From Clostridia bacterium (GTDB taxonomy: Bacteria; Bacillota; Clostridia; Lachnospirales; Lachnospiraceae), in NCBI GenBank assembly GCA_910575245.1, contig CAJTEN010000032.1, positions 1-55,275 on the forward strand: DNA of 55,275 bases, given 5' to 3'. A model generated the notes under the pieces. That model was not told where the DNA came from, searched no databases, and saw nothing but the letters and a program-made list of their open reading frames with translations. Made by a program: the position numbers and the translations under genes. This document shows positions 1 to 8,255 of the stretch, piece after piece; the stretch's first letter is position 1, and each line of letters begins with the position of its first letter.

Positions 1-419
1 AAAACCCTGGCAAGCATCTCTGCCTTTTTGGACCGGGAGCGGTCAAACAGACTGTCATCAACGATAAACACATCTTTCCGTTTTTCATCAGTCAGTGGCT
101 TCATGAAACGGCCGATGATTTCAGCGGAAAGCAGCATCGTGAAGCGCTGCCAGTTGATCCCTGCATCGTTCAGAAAACGGTAGATGGTATTTTTTGAGAA
201 TGCCCCTTCAAATGTGCCGGTCTTCATCTGCATATAGATGCTCCTGTCGGAAAACATCATGCAGAAAAGATACCGGAAGATATCTATGACAGGGATGCCT
301 TTTTCTTTCCCGGCATTACATTTGAAAAGAAAGCGGCCGATGTGGAATCTTTTCATAAATTTTGTGGCAAAATCCGAAACGTTGTTTCCGTTATCTGTAA
401 TCTGTGGTATACTTGACAT
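1..419 (-). CDS. IS4-type transposase, N-terminal part (cut by window edge)
   Basis: The minus strand reads open from an ATG at 419 to the window edge, giving about 139 residues. An AGGAG site lies about 9 bases before the ATG. The sequence contains a run ending in VFIVDDSLFDRSRSKKAEML, which resembles the first catalytic aspartate region of IS4-superfamily DDE transposases, preceded by the N-terminal region of that group (SDRSIYMQM, FSKNTIYRFLND). It would cut and join DNA ends during transposition. The catalytic core lies outside the window, so completeness cannot be judged. No terminal inverted repeat was identified in 420-640. The IS abuts the downstream end of the pst-pho operon. Confidence 0.7.
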   Translation of the reverse strand, partial: MSSIPQITDNGNNVSDFATKFMKRFHIGRFLFKCNAGKEKGIPVIDIFRYLFCMMFSDRSIYMQMKTGTFEGAFSKNTIYRFLNDAGINWQRFTMLLSAEIIGRFMKPLTDEKRKDVFIVDDSLFDRSRSKKAEMLARV

Positions 420-638
420 GGCATAAATCTCCTTGCTGTGTAATTGGTTTTGTCAATTCAATTATACCATATGCAAGCGGTTTGTGCCTTTTTTATGGGT
501 TAAAGTATTGATTTTTCAAGGTTCAACACATCAAAACGGTGTGGGAAGTTTGAGTTACATATTTATGTCATAAAGATTGCATTATCAACCACCATTAGCG
601 TTTGTATTGAATATATAAAACTAATCTTATGACTTCTT

Positions 639-678
639 TGTAAAATCTAAAAGCTATGTTTTGTATAATTTATGTAAA
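639..678 (-). promoter_or_regulatory. Second Pho-box-like site, orphaned beyond phoR
   Basis: Read on the minus strand, TTTACA (678-673), TATACA (667-662) and TTTACA (644-639) repeat with starts 11 and 23 bases apart. This is the same spacing as in the box upstream of pstS. It points left, away from phoR and towards the IS end at 420. No gene start that it could serve remains between it and the transposase, so a former Pho-regulated neighbour may have been replaced. The stretch 420-638 otherwise shows nothing that I can name. Confidence 0.5.
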
Positions 679-689
679 ATTTGAATTTT

Positions 690-2369
690 TTAGGAAATCT
701 GCATCACATCATTTTTATCCTCTTGCAAAAAAATCTGTATGATTGTTCCTTCTCCAGGGCTGCTCTGTAAGTCAATCTGACCATTCAAATACTGTACGGC
801 GTGTTTTACAATAGAAAGTCCCAGCCCCGTTCCACCCGACTCTTTAGAACGGCTCTTATCCACTCTGTAAAACCTCTCAAATATCCTTGCCTGATGTTCC
901 GCCGGAATGCCAATTCCTGAATCCTTTACAGAGATCACAGCCTGATTTTCCTCCCTGCTTACAGAAACCTCCACCATACCGCCATCTTTATTATATTTGA
1001 CAGCATTATCGCAAAGATTAAATATAATTTCCGTCAATAACCGCCGGACACTTTTTATCCTGACTGTTTCCCCTGTCACAGCAATTTCAATATCCTTTAT
1101 CGCTGCTATATCCGCCAGCCCCGCAGCCACATCCGTTGCAACCTCATATAAGTCAACATTTTCAAAAGGCATATCGCACCCCTCGTCTAATTGGGATAAA
1201 CGGATAATATCATCAATCAATGTTACAAGCCGCCCTGCCTCTGTGCGGATATGCCCTACAAAACGTGCCATATCCTCCGGTTTTACAAGACCATTCTCCA
1301 TTAACTCCGCACTTCCCATGATTGATTGCAGCGGCGTTTTCAGTTCATGTGATACATTGGCAGTAAACTCCCGCCTGTTCCTTTCTGCGAAAGCTTCTTC
1401 TGTTATATCAAAGGCAAGGACAACCGCCCCGATTACAGTACCATTAGATTCAATGCGGTTGACATGGAGCTGATACTCTTTTCCCTCACGTTCTATGCGG
1501 ATTTCGCTGTGTCCGTTTGAAAATGCGTCCTGTATAGCATGGCTCACATCATGGTTCCGCTCCACTGTCAGAAAATCTTTACCTATGCAGGATTTTTTTG
1601 TATGGAACAGTTTCAATGCTGCGGGATTGATGTTCAGAATGATGTTTTTTTCATTTAAAAGCACAAGTCCTTCCGTCATGCCCTGCGTAATCTGTGTAAA
1701 CTCATCATTCTTTCTCTGAAGTTCCGACAACTGTACATCTATCTGCCTATGCTGTTTATTGATACGGTTTAATAAGGGCGCTAATTCTTCATAGGTATCA
1801 TTTTCCAGCGGTTTTTCCAAATCAAGGCTGTTTAATGGCTCCATGATATGTTTGGAAATCCGGCTTGCCAACACTCCCGACAACACAAGGGCCACGGCAA
1901 GCACAATTAAAATCGGCTGTATCATTCCCAATACAAGCAACCAAACAGTAGCACTGCTAACCGAAATTCTAAGGACAGAACCATCATTAAGCCTTCTGGC
2001 ACAGTAAAGCGTTTTTTCCAGGAGTGTCGTGGAATAGCGCAGGCTTTTTCCTTCGCTGTTCTGTAATGCCTGCCTGATTTCCTCCCTGTCCGCATGGTTT
2101 TCCATACTTTCCTCGTCGGACTGTGTATCATATATCACATCGCCGTTACCGGCAACCCATGTCAGACGGTACTGATTTGATTGTAATTCCTCAAGATATT
2201 CCTGCCCGTTCTTCTCAACGGCTGCGGCTGCCAAAGACAACTCATCTTCTAACTGTTTCCCCTGAACATCACTGAAATAACGGTAAAGACACCCCATGAT
2301 GATAACAAGGCTCGCCATCAGGACAGCCGCCGCCACAATCATAATAGACTTAAAAATTTTCTTTGTCAT
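690..2369 (-). CDS. phoR: Phosphate-sensing histidine kinase PhoR
   Basis: Membrane histidine kinase of 559 residues that would phosphorylate PhoB when phosphate is scarce. Two membrane segments (about 9-30 and 143-167) flank an extracellular sensor region. A PAS-like region follows at about 225-325. The phospho-accepting histidine is H341 in VSHELKTP, and the ATP-binding domain ends with GGTGLGLSIVKH. The ATG overlaps the phoB stop as ATGA, so the two are translationally coupled. It is the last gene of the pst-pho operon. Length and domain order are normal for clostridial PhoR. Confidence 0.9.
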   Translation of the reverse strand: MTKKIFKSIMIVAAAVLMASLVIIMGCLYRYFSDVQGKQLEDELSLAAAAVEKNGQEYLEELQSNQYRLTWVAGNGDVIYDTQSDEESMENHADREEIRQALQNSEGKSLRYSTTLLEKTLYCARRLNDGSVLRISVSSATVWLLVLGMIQPILIVLAVALVLSGVLASRISKHIMEPLNSLDLEKPLENDTYEELAPLLNRINKQHRQIDVQLSELQRKNDEFTQITQGMTEGLVLLNEKNIILNINPAALKLFHTKKSCIGKDFLTVERNHDVSHAIQDAFSNGHSEIRIEREGKEYQLHVNRIESNGTVIGAVVLAFDITEEAFAERNRREFTANVSHELKTPLQSIMGSAELMENGLVKPEDMARFVGHIRTEAGRLVTLIDDIIRLSQLDEGCDMPFENVDLYEVATDVAAGLADIAAIKDIEIAVTGETVRIKSVRRLLTEIIFNLCDNAVKYNKDGGMVEVSVSREENQAVISVKDSGIGIPAEHQARIFERFYRVDKSRSKESGGTGLGLSIVKHAVQYLNGQIDLQSSPGEGTIIQIFLQEDKNDVMQIS

Positions 2370-3043
2370 GCCTGCACCTCTAATCTATATCCAACGCCAC
2401 GCACTGTTTCAATCATTTTCCCATAATCCCTCAGCTTCACACGCAATGTACGGATATGCATATCAACCGTCCTTGTTTCACTGATATAATCCGCACCCCA
2501 TACATCATTAAAAAGCTGGTCACGGGTAAATGCAATTCCCGGATGAGAGAGGAACAGACGGAGAAGTTCAAACTCTTTTAAAGTAAGCTGTATCCTTTCT
2601 CTGTCAACGGTAACAGTATGCTCGTATAAATTGACAACAAGGCCGCCTGCCTTCAAAAGATGTTCCACTTCTGTGGGATTGCATCGGCGAAGTACAGCTT
2701 TCACACGGGAAACCATTTCCATCATTCCAAAAGGCTTTACAAGATAATCGTCCGCACCTAAATCAAGGCTCTGAATTTTATCGTACTCCATGCCCTTAGC
2801 CGTTGCCATGATAACGGGAATCCTGCAAGTGTCGGGACTGTCTTTCAGAAATTTCAACAATTCCACGCCGTCCTCTCCGGGCAGCATAATATCAAGGATA
2901 ATCAAATCCGGCTTATCCGTGGCCAGCGCATCACGAAAAGCCGCCGCATCCGAAAAGCCTGTTGCTTCAAAATCTGTAGAATTAAGCGTGTATACCTCAA
3001 TATCCCTGATACTTTCATCGTCCTCTACGCACCATATTTTCAT
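2366..3043 (-). CDS. phoB: Phosphate response regulator PhoB/PhoP
   Basis: OmpR-family response regulator of 225 residues. The receiver domain starts MKIWCVEDDESIRD, carries the phospho-acceptor aspartate in LIILDIMLPGEDG and the conserved lysine in DDYLVKPFG. The winged-helix DNA-binding domain ends with RTLRVKLRDYG and VRGVGYRLE. I chose the ATG at 3043 rather than an upstream in-frame start at 3091, because it overlaps the phoU stop as ATGA, has AAAGGAG just upstream and matches the usual family start. It should bind the TTTACA-type repeats at 7080-7119 and probably 639-678. Confidence 0.9.
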   Translation of the reverse strand: MKIWCVEDDESIRDIEVYTLNSTDFEATGFSDAAAFRDALATDKPDLIILDIMLPGEDGVELLKFLKDSPDTCRIPVIMATAKGMEYDKIQSLDLGADDYLVKPFGMMEMVSRVKAVLRRCNPTEVEHLLKAGGLVVNLYEHTVTVDRERIQLTLKEFELLRLFLSHPGIAFTRDQLFNDVWGADYISETRTVDMHIRTLRVKLRDYGKMIETVRGVGYRLEVQA

Positions 3044-3693
3044 AAATTTTCTGCTCCTTTGTGTTTTCCTGTTACAGAAAAAGCCACCCACTCTGCAATA
3101 TTTACCGCATGATCCCCAATACGTTCAAAGTATTTGGCAATCATCAGTAAATCTAATGCGTATCCTCCATTTGTCGGCTTTTCTGCTATCAGTTCAATCA
3201 ATGATGATTTGACCTGCAGGAATAAATCGTCAACCACATCGTCACGGTCAATCGCCGCATCAGCCAGCGCAACATCCTGCTTTACAAAGGCATCAATGCT
3301 TTCTGTGACCATTTGGCTCACCGCATCAGCCATAAAACGGATATGTTCACATTCCCCGCCTGTCCGCCCGTCAAGAAATGTAATAATTTCTGCAATGTCC
3401 GCCGCCTGCGTTCCAATACGCTCCATATCGGTAATCATTTTAAGGGCTGCGGAAATCTGCCGCAAATCCCCTGCCACCGGCTGTTGCTGTAACAACAGTT
3501 TCAGGCACAGCGTTTCTATTGTGCGCTCCATATGGTTAATTTCCCCGTCAAGGGATATAACCTTATCTGTCAGCTTCACATCGCCCGCAGAGAGCGCCCT
3601 TGAAGCAATTGCAATCGCTTCCTCACACATTGCCCCCATCCTCGTAAGCTCATTATTAAGCGTAGCAAGCTGTTCATCAAAACGACTTCTCAT
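3040..3693 (-). CDS. phoU: Phosphate signalling protein PhoU
   Basis: A protein of 217 residues with the two-fold repeated three-helix architecture of PhoU. The metal-binding type signatures are visible in each half: LEGEINHMERTIE-like (here SLDGEINHMERTIE) and YFERIGDHAVNIAEW. PhoU links the Pst transporter to the PhoR kinase and dampens Pho signalling when phosphate is plentiful. The ATG overlaps the pstB stop by one base (TAATG), and its own stop overlaps phoB, so the whole distal operon is coupled. The length is normal. Confidence 0.93.
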   Translation of the reverse strand: MRSRFDEQLATLNNELTRMGAMCEEAIAIASRALSAGDVKLTDKVISLDGEINHMERTIETLCLKLLLQQQPVAGDLRQISAALKMITDMERIGTQAADIAEIITFLDGRTGGECEHIRFMADAVSQMVTESIDAFVKQDVALADAAIDRDDVVDDLFLQVKSSLIELIAEKPTNGGYALDLLMIAKYFERIGDHAVNIAEWVAFSVTGKHKGAENL

Positions 3694-4448
3694 TATCCAA
3701 ACCTCCCCGTAATATAATCCTCTGTCCGCTTGTCTTTTGGCTGCTCAAACATCTTTTCCGTATTTCCATATTCAATTAAACTACCGAGGAGAAAGAATGC
3801 AGTATTATCGGAAATCCGTACAGCCTGCTGCATATTGTGCGTAACGATGATAATAGTATACTTATCTTTCAGTTCCATTGCAAGTTCCTCAATTTTAGAT
3901 GTGGAAATCGGATCAAGGGCGCTTGTGGGCTCATCCATCAGAAGCACATCCGGTTCAACCGCTAATGCACGGGCAATGCAGAGCCGCTGCTGCTGACCTC
4001 CCGACAATCCTAATGCCGATTTTTTCAGCCTGTCCTTTACTTCCTCCCAGATTGCAGCTCCACGCAGGGAGTGTTCTACGATATCGTCCAGTTTTGCTTT
4101 ATTTTTTATGCCATGTGTCCTTGGTCCATAAGCAATATTATCATAAATACTCATCGGAAACGGATTAGGCTTTTGAAAGACCATGCCAATGCTGCGGCGA
4201 AGCTCATTGACATCAATATCTGCATCAAAAATATTATAATTCCTATAACACACTTCTCCCGTAATCCTTACACCAGTAATAAGGTCATTCATTCGATTTA
4301 AAGATTTAAGAAAAGTAGATTTTCCACACCCGGAGGGACCAATCAGAGCTGTAATGCTCCGTTCCTCAATTTCAATATTTATATCTTTCAAAGCCTGCGC
4401 ACTGCCATACCAAAGACACAGGTCTTTCACTGTCATAACATTACTCAT
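3693..4448 (-). CDS. pstB: Phosphate ABC transporter ATP-binding protein PstB
   Basis: ATPase subunit of the high-affinity phosphate importer, 251 residues. Walker A is GPSGCGKS, the Q-loop is in VFQKPNPFPMS, the signature is LSGGQQQR, and Walker B is LLMDEPTSALDP, followed by the switch histidine in IIVTHNMQQ. The NPFPMSIYDNIAYGPR stretch is typical of PstB. It pairs with PstA and PstC at the inner face of the membrane. The ATG overlaps the pstA stop as ATGA. Confidence 0.95.
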   Translation of the reverse strand: MSNVMTVKDLCLWYGSAQALKDINIEIEERSITALIGPSGCGKSTFLKSLNRMNDLITGVRITGEVCYRNYNIFDADIDVNELRRSIGMVFQKPNPFPMSIYDNIAYGPRTHGIKNKAKLDDIVEHSLRGAAIWEEVKDRLKKSALGLSGGQQQRLCIARALAVEPDVLLMDEPTSALDPISTSKIEELAMELKDKYTIIIVTHNMQQAVRISDNTAFFLLGSLIEYGNTEKMFEQPKDKRTEDYITGRFG

Positions 4449-5314
4449 ACAATTCTCCTTCTTTGGAAATATCTGCCCACCAATGCCGCCGACAAATTGA
4501 TGAACATGGTCAAAATCATCAGGATAGCGGCAATAGCAAAAGCAATTCCAAATTCTCCGTTTTCCTTTGCATAGACATATAATGCAACTGTCAGTGTTGC
4601 CCCTGCACTGCCAAGCCCCTCAAAGATTCCATTCAGAGCGTGGGCAAAACCAGCCGTAAAAAGAAGTGCCGCCGATTCCCCAAGAATACGCCCGACAGAC
4701 AGGATACAGCCCGTTATGACACCTTCAATACAGCCGGGAAGTACAACGGTATAAATCACACGCCATTTTCCAGCCCCAAGTCCGAAAGCACCTTCACGGT
4801 AACTTTGCGGCACCGTTTTCAGGCTCTCCTGAGTGGTACGCATGACCGTGGGCAGATTCATGATTACCAGTGTAAATGCCCCTGCTAAGAGGGAAGTTTT
4901 CATACCAAAAAACTGACAGAAAAACAGCATCCCCACAAGACCATAAATAATAGACGGAATCCCCGATAATGTTTCAGCAGTGTATTCAATCATTTCTACC
5001 AGCTTTTTATTTTTGGCATATTCCGTCAGATAAATTGCAGCACCTACCCCAAGAGGAAGAACCAATACCAAAGTTGCCAGCACAATATAGACCGTATTGA
5101 GAATATCCGGCAGAATCCCTATGCGGTTCGACAGATAACTCGGTTTTGTAGTAAGCAGTTCCCATGATACATTCGGCAGTCCTTTCCACAATACATAGCC
5201 GATTAAAAATAATACCAATGCACAGGTAACGCTCACGGAAATTCCCATCAGCACACGCATGACGGTAATGTATGCTTTCCTTTTAGTTGAAATAGATTGT
5301 TTTTGCATTTTCAT
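4445..5314 (-). CDS. pstA: Phosphate ABC transporter permease PstA
   Basis: Membrane permease of 289 residues with about six hydrophobic segments. The binding-protein-dependent transport EAA-type loop is visible around TQESLKTVPQSYREGAFGLG. It forms the phosphate channel with PstC. The ATG directly follows the pstC stop (TAAATG, no gap), and its end overlaps pstB. Length and order within the operon are standard. Confidence 0.93.
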   Translation of the reverse strand: MKMQKQSISTKRKAYITVMRVLMGISVSVTCALVLFLIGYVLWKGLPNVSWELLTTKPSYLSNRIGILPDILNTVYIVLATLVLVLPLGVGAAIYLTEYAKNKKLVEMIEYTAETLSGIPSIIYGLVGMLFFCQFFGMKTSLLAGAFTLVIMNLPTVMRTTQESLKTVPQSYREGAFGLGAGKWRVIYTVVLPGCIEGVITGCILSVGRILGESAALLFTAGFAHALNGIFEGLGSAGATLTVALYVYAKENGEFGIAFAIAAILMILTMFINLSAALVGRYFQRRRIV

Positions 5315-6187
5315 TTACTCCTTACTATGTTTCAAAAAGAAATTCAACACGGCATTTATCAGCATGATAAAGAGGAACAGCACCAACGCAATGGAAAACA
5401 ATGCCTGTTTTTGTAAACTCCCGTCAGCCGCATAGGACATTTCACTTGCCACGGCGGTTGTAAGGAAACGTACACTTTGAAACATCCCCGGCATATTAGG
5501 TGCGTTCCCTGCCACCATCATAATAGCCATTGCCTCTCCGATAGCCCTGCCAACTCCTAACACGACAGCCGCTGCGATACCGCTTTTTGCTGCCGGAACA
5601 GATACACGGAAATATGTTTCAACCGGCGTTGCTCCAAGTGCAAGGGAAGCATCCTCATATTCCTTTGGAACTGCTTCTAACGCCGTAAGCGATACTTTGA
5701 TAATTGATGGTAAAATCATAATGGCAAGCACTATAATGGCAGCAAACAGACTTGCCCCGTCCGGAATATGAAAGAGGGTCCGTATCCCCGGAACAAGCAC
5801 CATCATTCCTACAAGTCCATAAACCACTGACGGAATGCCCGCCAGCAGACTGACCGCCGTTTCTATAACAGTTTTTACTTTTGGCGGCGCAATTTTAGAG
5901 AGGTAAACTGCTGCCAGAAAGCCAACCGGCACTCCGATTACAATTGCACCAGCCGTACCGTAAATACTTGTGAGGATAAAAGGCAAAATGCCATATTGCG
6001 GCTGTGCTGCCGTAGAAGCCCACTTTTTCCCAAAAAGGAATTTCAAAACACCTATTTTACGGATAGCAGGAATACCGGATATGACAAGATAAATTGTAAT
6101 TAAAAGCACACAGCCAACCGTAATCAGACCAAGTATCAGGAAAATGCCATGTATGGCATTCTCCATAAGCCGTTTTCTGTTTTTCAT
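5315..6187 (-). CDS. pstC: Phosphate ABC transporter permease PstC
   Basis: Membrane permease of 290 residues, partner of PstA. It has an N-terminal membrane anchor, the segment ISGIPAIRKIGVLKFLFGKKW seen in PstC proteins, and an EAA-type loop at LTALEAVPKEYEDASLALG that contacts PstB. It starts 22 bases after pstS, with a GGTGGAG-type site upstream, and runs straight into pstA. Nothing unusual was seen. Confidence 0.93.
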   Translation of the reverse strand: MKNRKRLMENAIHGIFLILGLITVGCVLLITIYLVISGIPAIRKIGVLKFLFGKKWASTAAQPQYGILPFILTSIYGTAGAIVIGVPVGFLAAVYLSKIAPPKVKTVIETAVSLLAGIPSVVYGLVGMMVLVPGIRTLFHIPDGASLFAAIIVLAIMILPSIIKVSLTALEAVPKEYEDASLALGATPVETYFRVSVPAAKSGIAAAVVLGVGRAIGEAMAIMMVAGNAPNMPGMFQSVRFLTTAVASEMSYAADGSLQKQALFSIALVLFLFIMLINAVLNFFLKHSKE

Positions 6188-6209
6188 TTGACTCCACCTT
6201 TCAAAGCCT

Positions 6210-7016
6210 TTAGTTTACCGGCACAGCACCCGCAGATGAGATAATCTCATTTGCTTCAGATGATGTAATATAGTCAAAGAATTTCTGTGCAGCCTCCGAA
6301 AGTTCTACATTGCTCCTTGTAACTAATACAAAAGGGCGCTGCACTACATAACTTCCATCTTTGACTGTTTCCTCCGTAGGCATAATGCCGCTGACAGAAA
6401 GTGCTTTTACAGTTTCCTTTACGGACACAAGGGAAGCATAACCGATTGCCGCAGGATTGCCTGCCACCGTTGTGATCACATCTCCGGTAGATGTAAGTTC
6501 CTGGCGGTATTTGCAGACATCTTCCGTATCTGTAATGGATTCAAAGCCATCTCTTGTACCACTTCCCGCTTCACGGCCAATCAGTACAATTTCCAAATCA
6601 TTACCGCCTATCTCCTTCCAATTCGTTATTTCGCCCCTATAAATTCTGCCAATCGTTTCAAGGTCAAGGTCATTTACCGGATTATCAGTATTTACAATAA
6701 CGGCAATGCCATCAAGAGCCAGTATCGTTTCAGTCAACCCCTGTGCCTTTTCTTCATCCTTTAAGTTACGGCTGGAAAGACCAATATCACAACGTCCCTC
6801 TGCAACCGCTGTAACTCCAGAACCGGAGCCGGTAGGATTATATGTAAAGGTTACGCCGGAATTGTTTCCCTCAAAGGCTTCTCCCAAAGCGCCAATGACT
6901 TTTTCCATAGAAGTTGAACCGTCCGTAGATACCGATCCACTGACTGTTTTCCCACATCCTGTCATAGCAGTAAGCATAAGTGATACAATCGCAATAAGTG
7001 TGACAAATTTTTTCAT
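6210..7016 (-). CDS. pstS: Phosphate-binding lipoprotein PstS
   Basis: Extracellular phosphate-binding protein of 268 residues. The N-terminal signal has the lipobox LTAMTGC, so it should be lipid-anchored. The phosphate-binding loop is DGSTSMEKV, and AGSGTRDGF is the second ligand-contact motif of PstS proteins. The ATG at 7016 has GGAG about 10 bases upstream. It is the first gene of the operon and lies directly behind the Pho box at 7080-7119. It delivers phosphate to PstC/PstA. Confidence 0.94.
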   Translation of the reverse strand: MKKFVTLIAIVSLMLTAMTGCGKTVSGSVSTDGSTSMEKVIGALGEAFEGNNSGVTFTYNPTGSGSGVTAVAEGRCDIGLSSRNLKDEEKAQGLTETILALDGIAVIVNTDNPVNDLDLETIGRIYRGEITNWKEIGGNDLEIVLIGREAGSGTRDGFESITDTEDVCKYRQELTSTGDVITTVAGNPAAIGYASLVSVKETVKALSVSGIMPTEETVKDGSYVVQRPFVLVTRSNVELSEAAQKFFDYITSSEANEIISSAGAVPVN

Positions 7017-7079
7017 GATACATTTTCTCCTTTTCTATCTGATATTTTTTGCTCTGTGATTATTATGATAAGTGCTGTC

Positions 7080-7119
7080 TGTAAAATCAAAAACACAACT
7101 TTTGTCAAATATTTGTAAA
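7080..7119 (-). promoter_or_regulatory. Pho box and promoter region of the pst-pho operon
   Basis: On the minus strand, TTTACA (7119-7114), TTGACA (7108-7103) and TTTACA (7085-7080) form a direct-repeat array. The first two copies are exactly 11 bases apart, the spacing known for PhoP/PhoB boxes in Gram-positive bacteria. A TTGTGT at about 7098-7093 may be a degenerate further copy. An AT-rich CATAATAAT downstream (about 7059-7067) is a candidate -10. This is the expected target of the operon's own PhoB. Confidence 0.75.
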
Positions 7120-7143
7120 ATTTGCAGACTTATCATTAAAGAC

Positions 7144-7295
7144 CGCATTATGGAAAAGTGCATAACTGGCTATTCCGTCATGGATAACTGTGTTCACAGC
7201 ACATGGAAAAGCAAAGTGCAGCTTTCCCACATCCTGTAAACACAGTTACCCACAACTCCATAAAACAGGCAGTTATACACTTTCCCACAATGCCT
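7144..7295. repeat. Large imperfect palindrome with DnaA-box-like words
   Basis: The arms 7144-7212 and 7221-7295 are inverted copies with roughly 80 per cent identity around an 8-base centre. Matching words include AAGTGCATAACTG against its counterpart and ATAACTGTGTTCACAG against CTGTAAACACAGTTAC. Most arm differences are of the kind that leave G-U pairs in a minus-strand RNA. Four 9-base words resemble the DnaA box TTATNCACA (TTATGCACT, TTATCCATG, TTACCCACA, TTATACACT). It could be a MITE, a structured RNA or an old replication or transfer origin. The stretch 7296-7439 holds nothing else recognisable. Confidence 0.7.
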
Positions 7296-7439
7296 ACGCC
7301 TGCGGAATCCATCTCATTCGTTCCTCTTTTATAACTTTTAGACAATATGTCCAAAAGTGAAAAGCCCTGCATATCATACACAGAGCCATTCTAATCTTTT
7401 TCCCTCTATATAGGGCATTGACTTTCCGTAAAACTGATT

Positions 7440-7808
7440 TTACAGAGTTATACCCGCCTTTCTTGCAAAGTCGGCTTTTTTCGCAATAATTGACGATTGT
7501 TTTTCTTTTGAAAGGCAGTTGAATACTTCCTCATAGATGATATTATCTAACTGCATTTTCTTTGCTGTCAGATACAGTGTTGTATCGAACCATTCCTGCC
7601 AAAGAGCATCAAACAATGCTCTGCCGTCCGTGAAAGTTGCATCTTCTTCAAAGCCATGCGGCGGCTTGTAATATTTCAGCTCCACAAAGCCGTATCTGCC
7701 CGCATCAAGCACCACGATTTTCTCCATCTCGTACAGTTCCGCAAACGCATCAGTTACTTTTTGGCACTTTGCACGTTCTTCCTCTGTAATATAAACTTGT
7801 TTTTCCAT
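7440..7808 (-). CDS. Conserved hypothetical protein, ICE-associated
   Basis: Soluble protein of 122 residues, starting MEKQVYITEEERAKC, with no membrane segments and no catalytic motif that I can identify. Proteins of this look (a central VVLDAGRYGFVELKYY and a final KADFARKAGI) occur in Clostridia near conjugative elements, but that is from memory, not a search. It lies between the palindrome and a VirD4 fragment, so it probably belongs to the mobile-element remnant. Function is unknown. The start has a modest AGG-type site upstream. Confidence 0.6.
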   Translation of the reverse strand: MEKQVYITEEERAKCQKVTDAFAELYEMEKIVVLDAGRYGFVELKYYKPPHGFEEDATFTDGRALFDALWQEWFDTTLYLTAKKMQLDNIIYEEVFNCLSKEKQSSIIAKKADFARKAGITL

Positions 7809-7889
7809 ATTACTTTTGCCTCCATGATTTAGATATAAACCATCTCATTTTTAACTATTTCCTCTGCCCGATATCGGATACTGTTCATC

Positions 7890-8174
7890 TTAATGGTACG
7901 GGAGCCTGCCCCCATGTACGTCATCCGCCCTGTCGCATAAAAGGTTGAAAATCTGGCTGTACATCACCGCAACGATAAAGTTGAAAGTGTCATCCGTGTC
8001 GGAGATAATGACAAACATGGCTGTCCTTTGGTCGCCCAGCATATCCAGCTCCATCTCATCATAGGAAGTTAATTCCCGAAGCTCTGCACTGTCAAATGGC
8101 GCAAGCCTTGCACCGCAGCTAATTAAGATCGATTTTGAAATTTTGCCAGTGACGTTTTGTAAAGGACTTTTTAA
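7890..8174 (-). pseudogene. VirD4/TraG coupling protein fragment
   Basis: The minus strand from 8174 to a stop at 7890-7892 has no proper start, but encodes clear coupling-protein sequence: KSILISCGARLAPF, SYDEMELDMLGD, AMFVIISDTDDTFNF, then SQIFNLLCDRADDVHGGRLP. In conjugation, VirD4 ATPases pass relaxase-bound DNA to the type IV secretion channel. Both ends of the gene are missing, including the Walker A region. A second frame continues in the tail with TIKMNSIRYRAEEIVKNEM, which may be the end of another lost gene. It marks a deletion scar of an integrative conjugative element. Confidence 0.75.
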
Positions 8175-8201
8175 TCAAATTCACAGAAAATTTACATTTC
8201 A

Positions 8202-8246
8202 GGGCAAAAAAATAAGGCCGGGAACCTGTTTTTAGATTCCCGGCCT
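8202..8246 (-). terminator. Rho-independent terminator of the Rpn-type gene
   Basis: The minus strand reads AGGCCGGGAATCT, a 6-base loop, AGGTTCCCGGCCT, then a T-rich run (TTATTTTTTT). It lies 10 bases beyond the stop of the gene at 8256-9110. Confidence 0.8.
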
Positions 8247-8255
8247 ACGGTTTTA

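Noticed and set aside
7178..7381. A 67-codon leftward frame
   Set aside because: It runs through the palindrome and its sequence is explained by that structure; there is no ribosome site.
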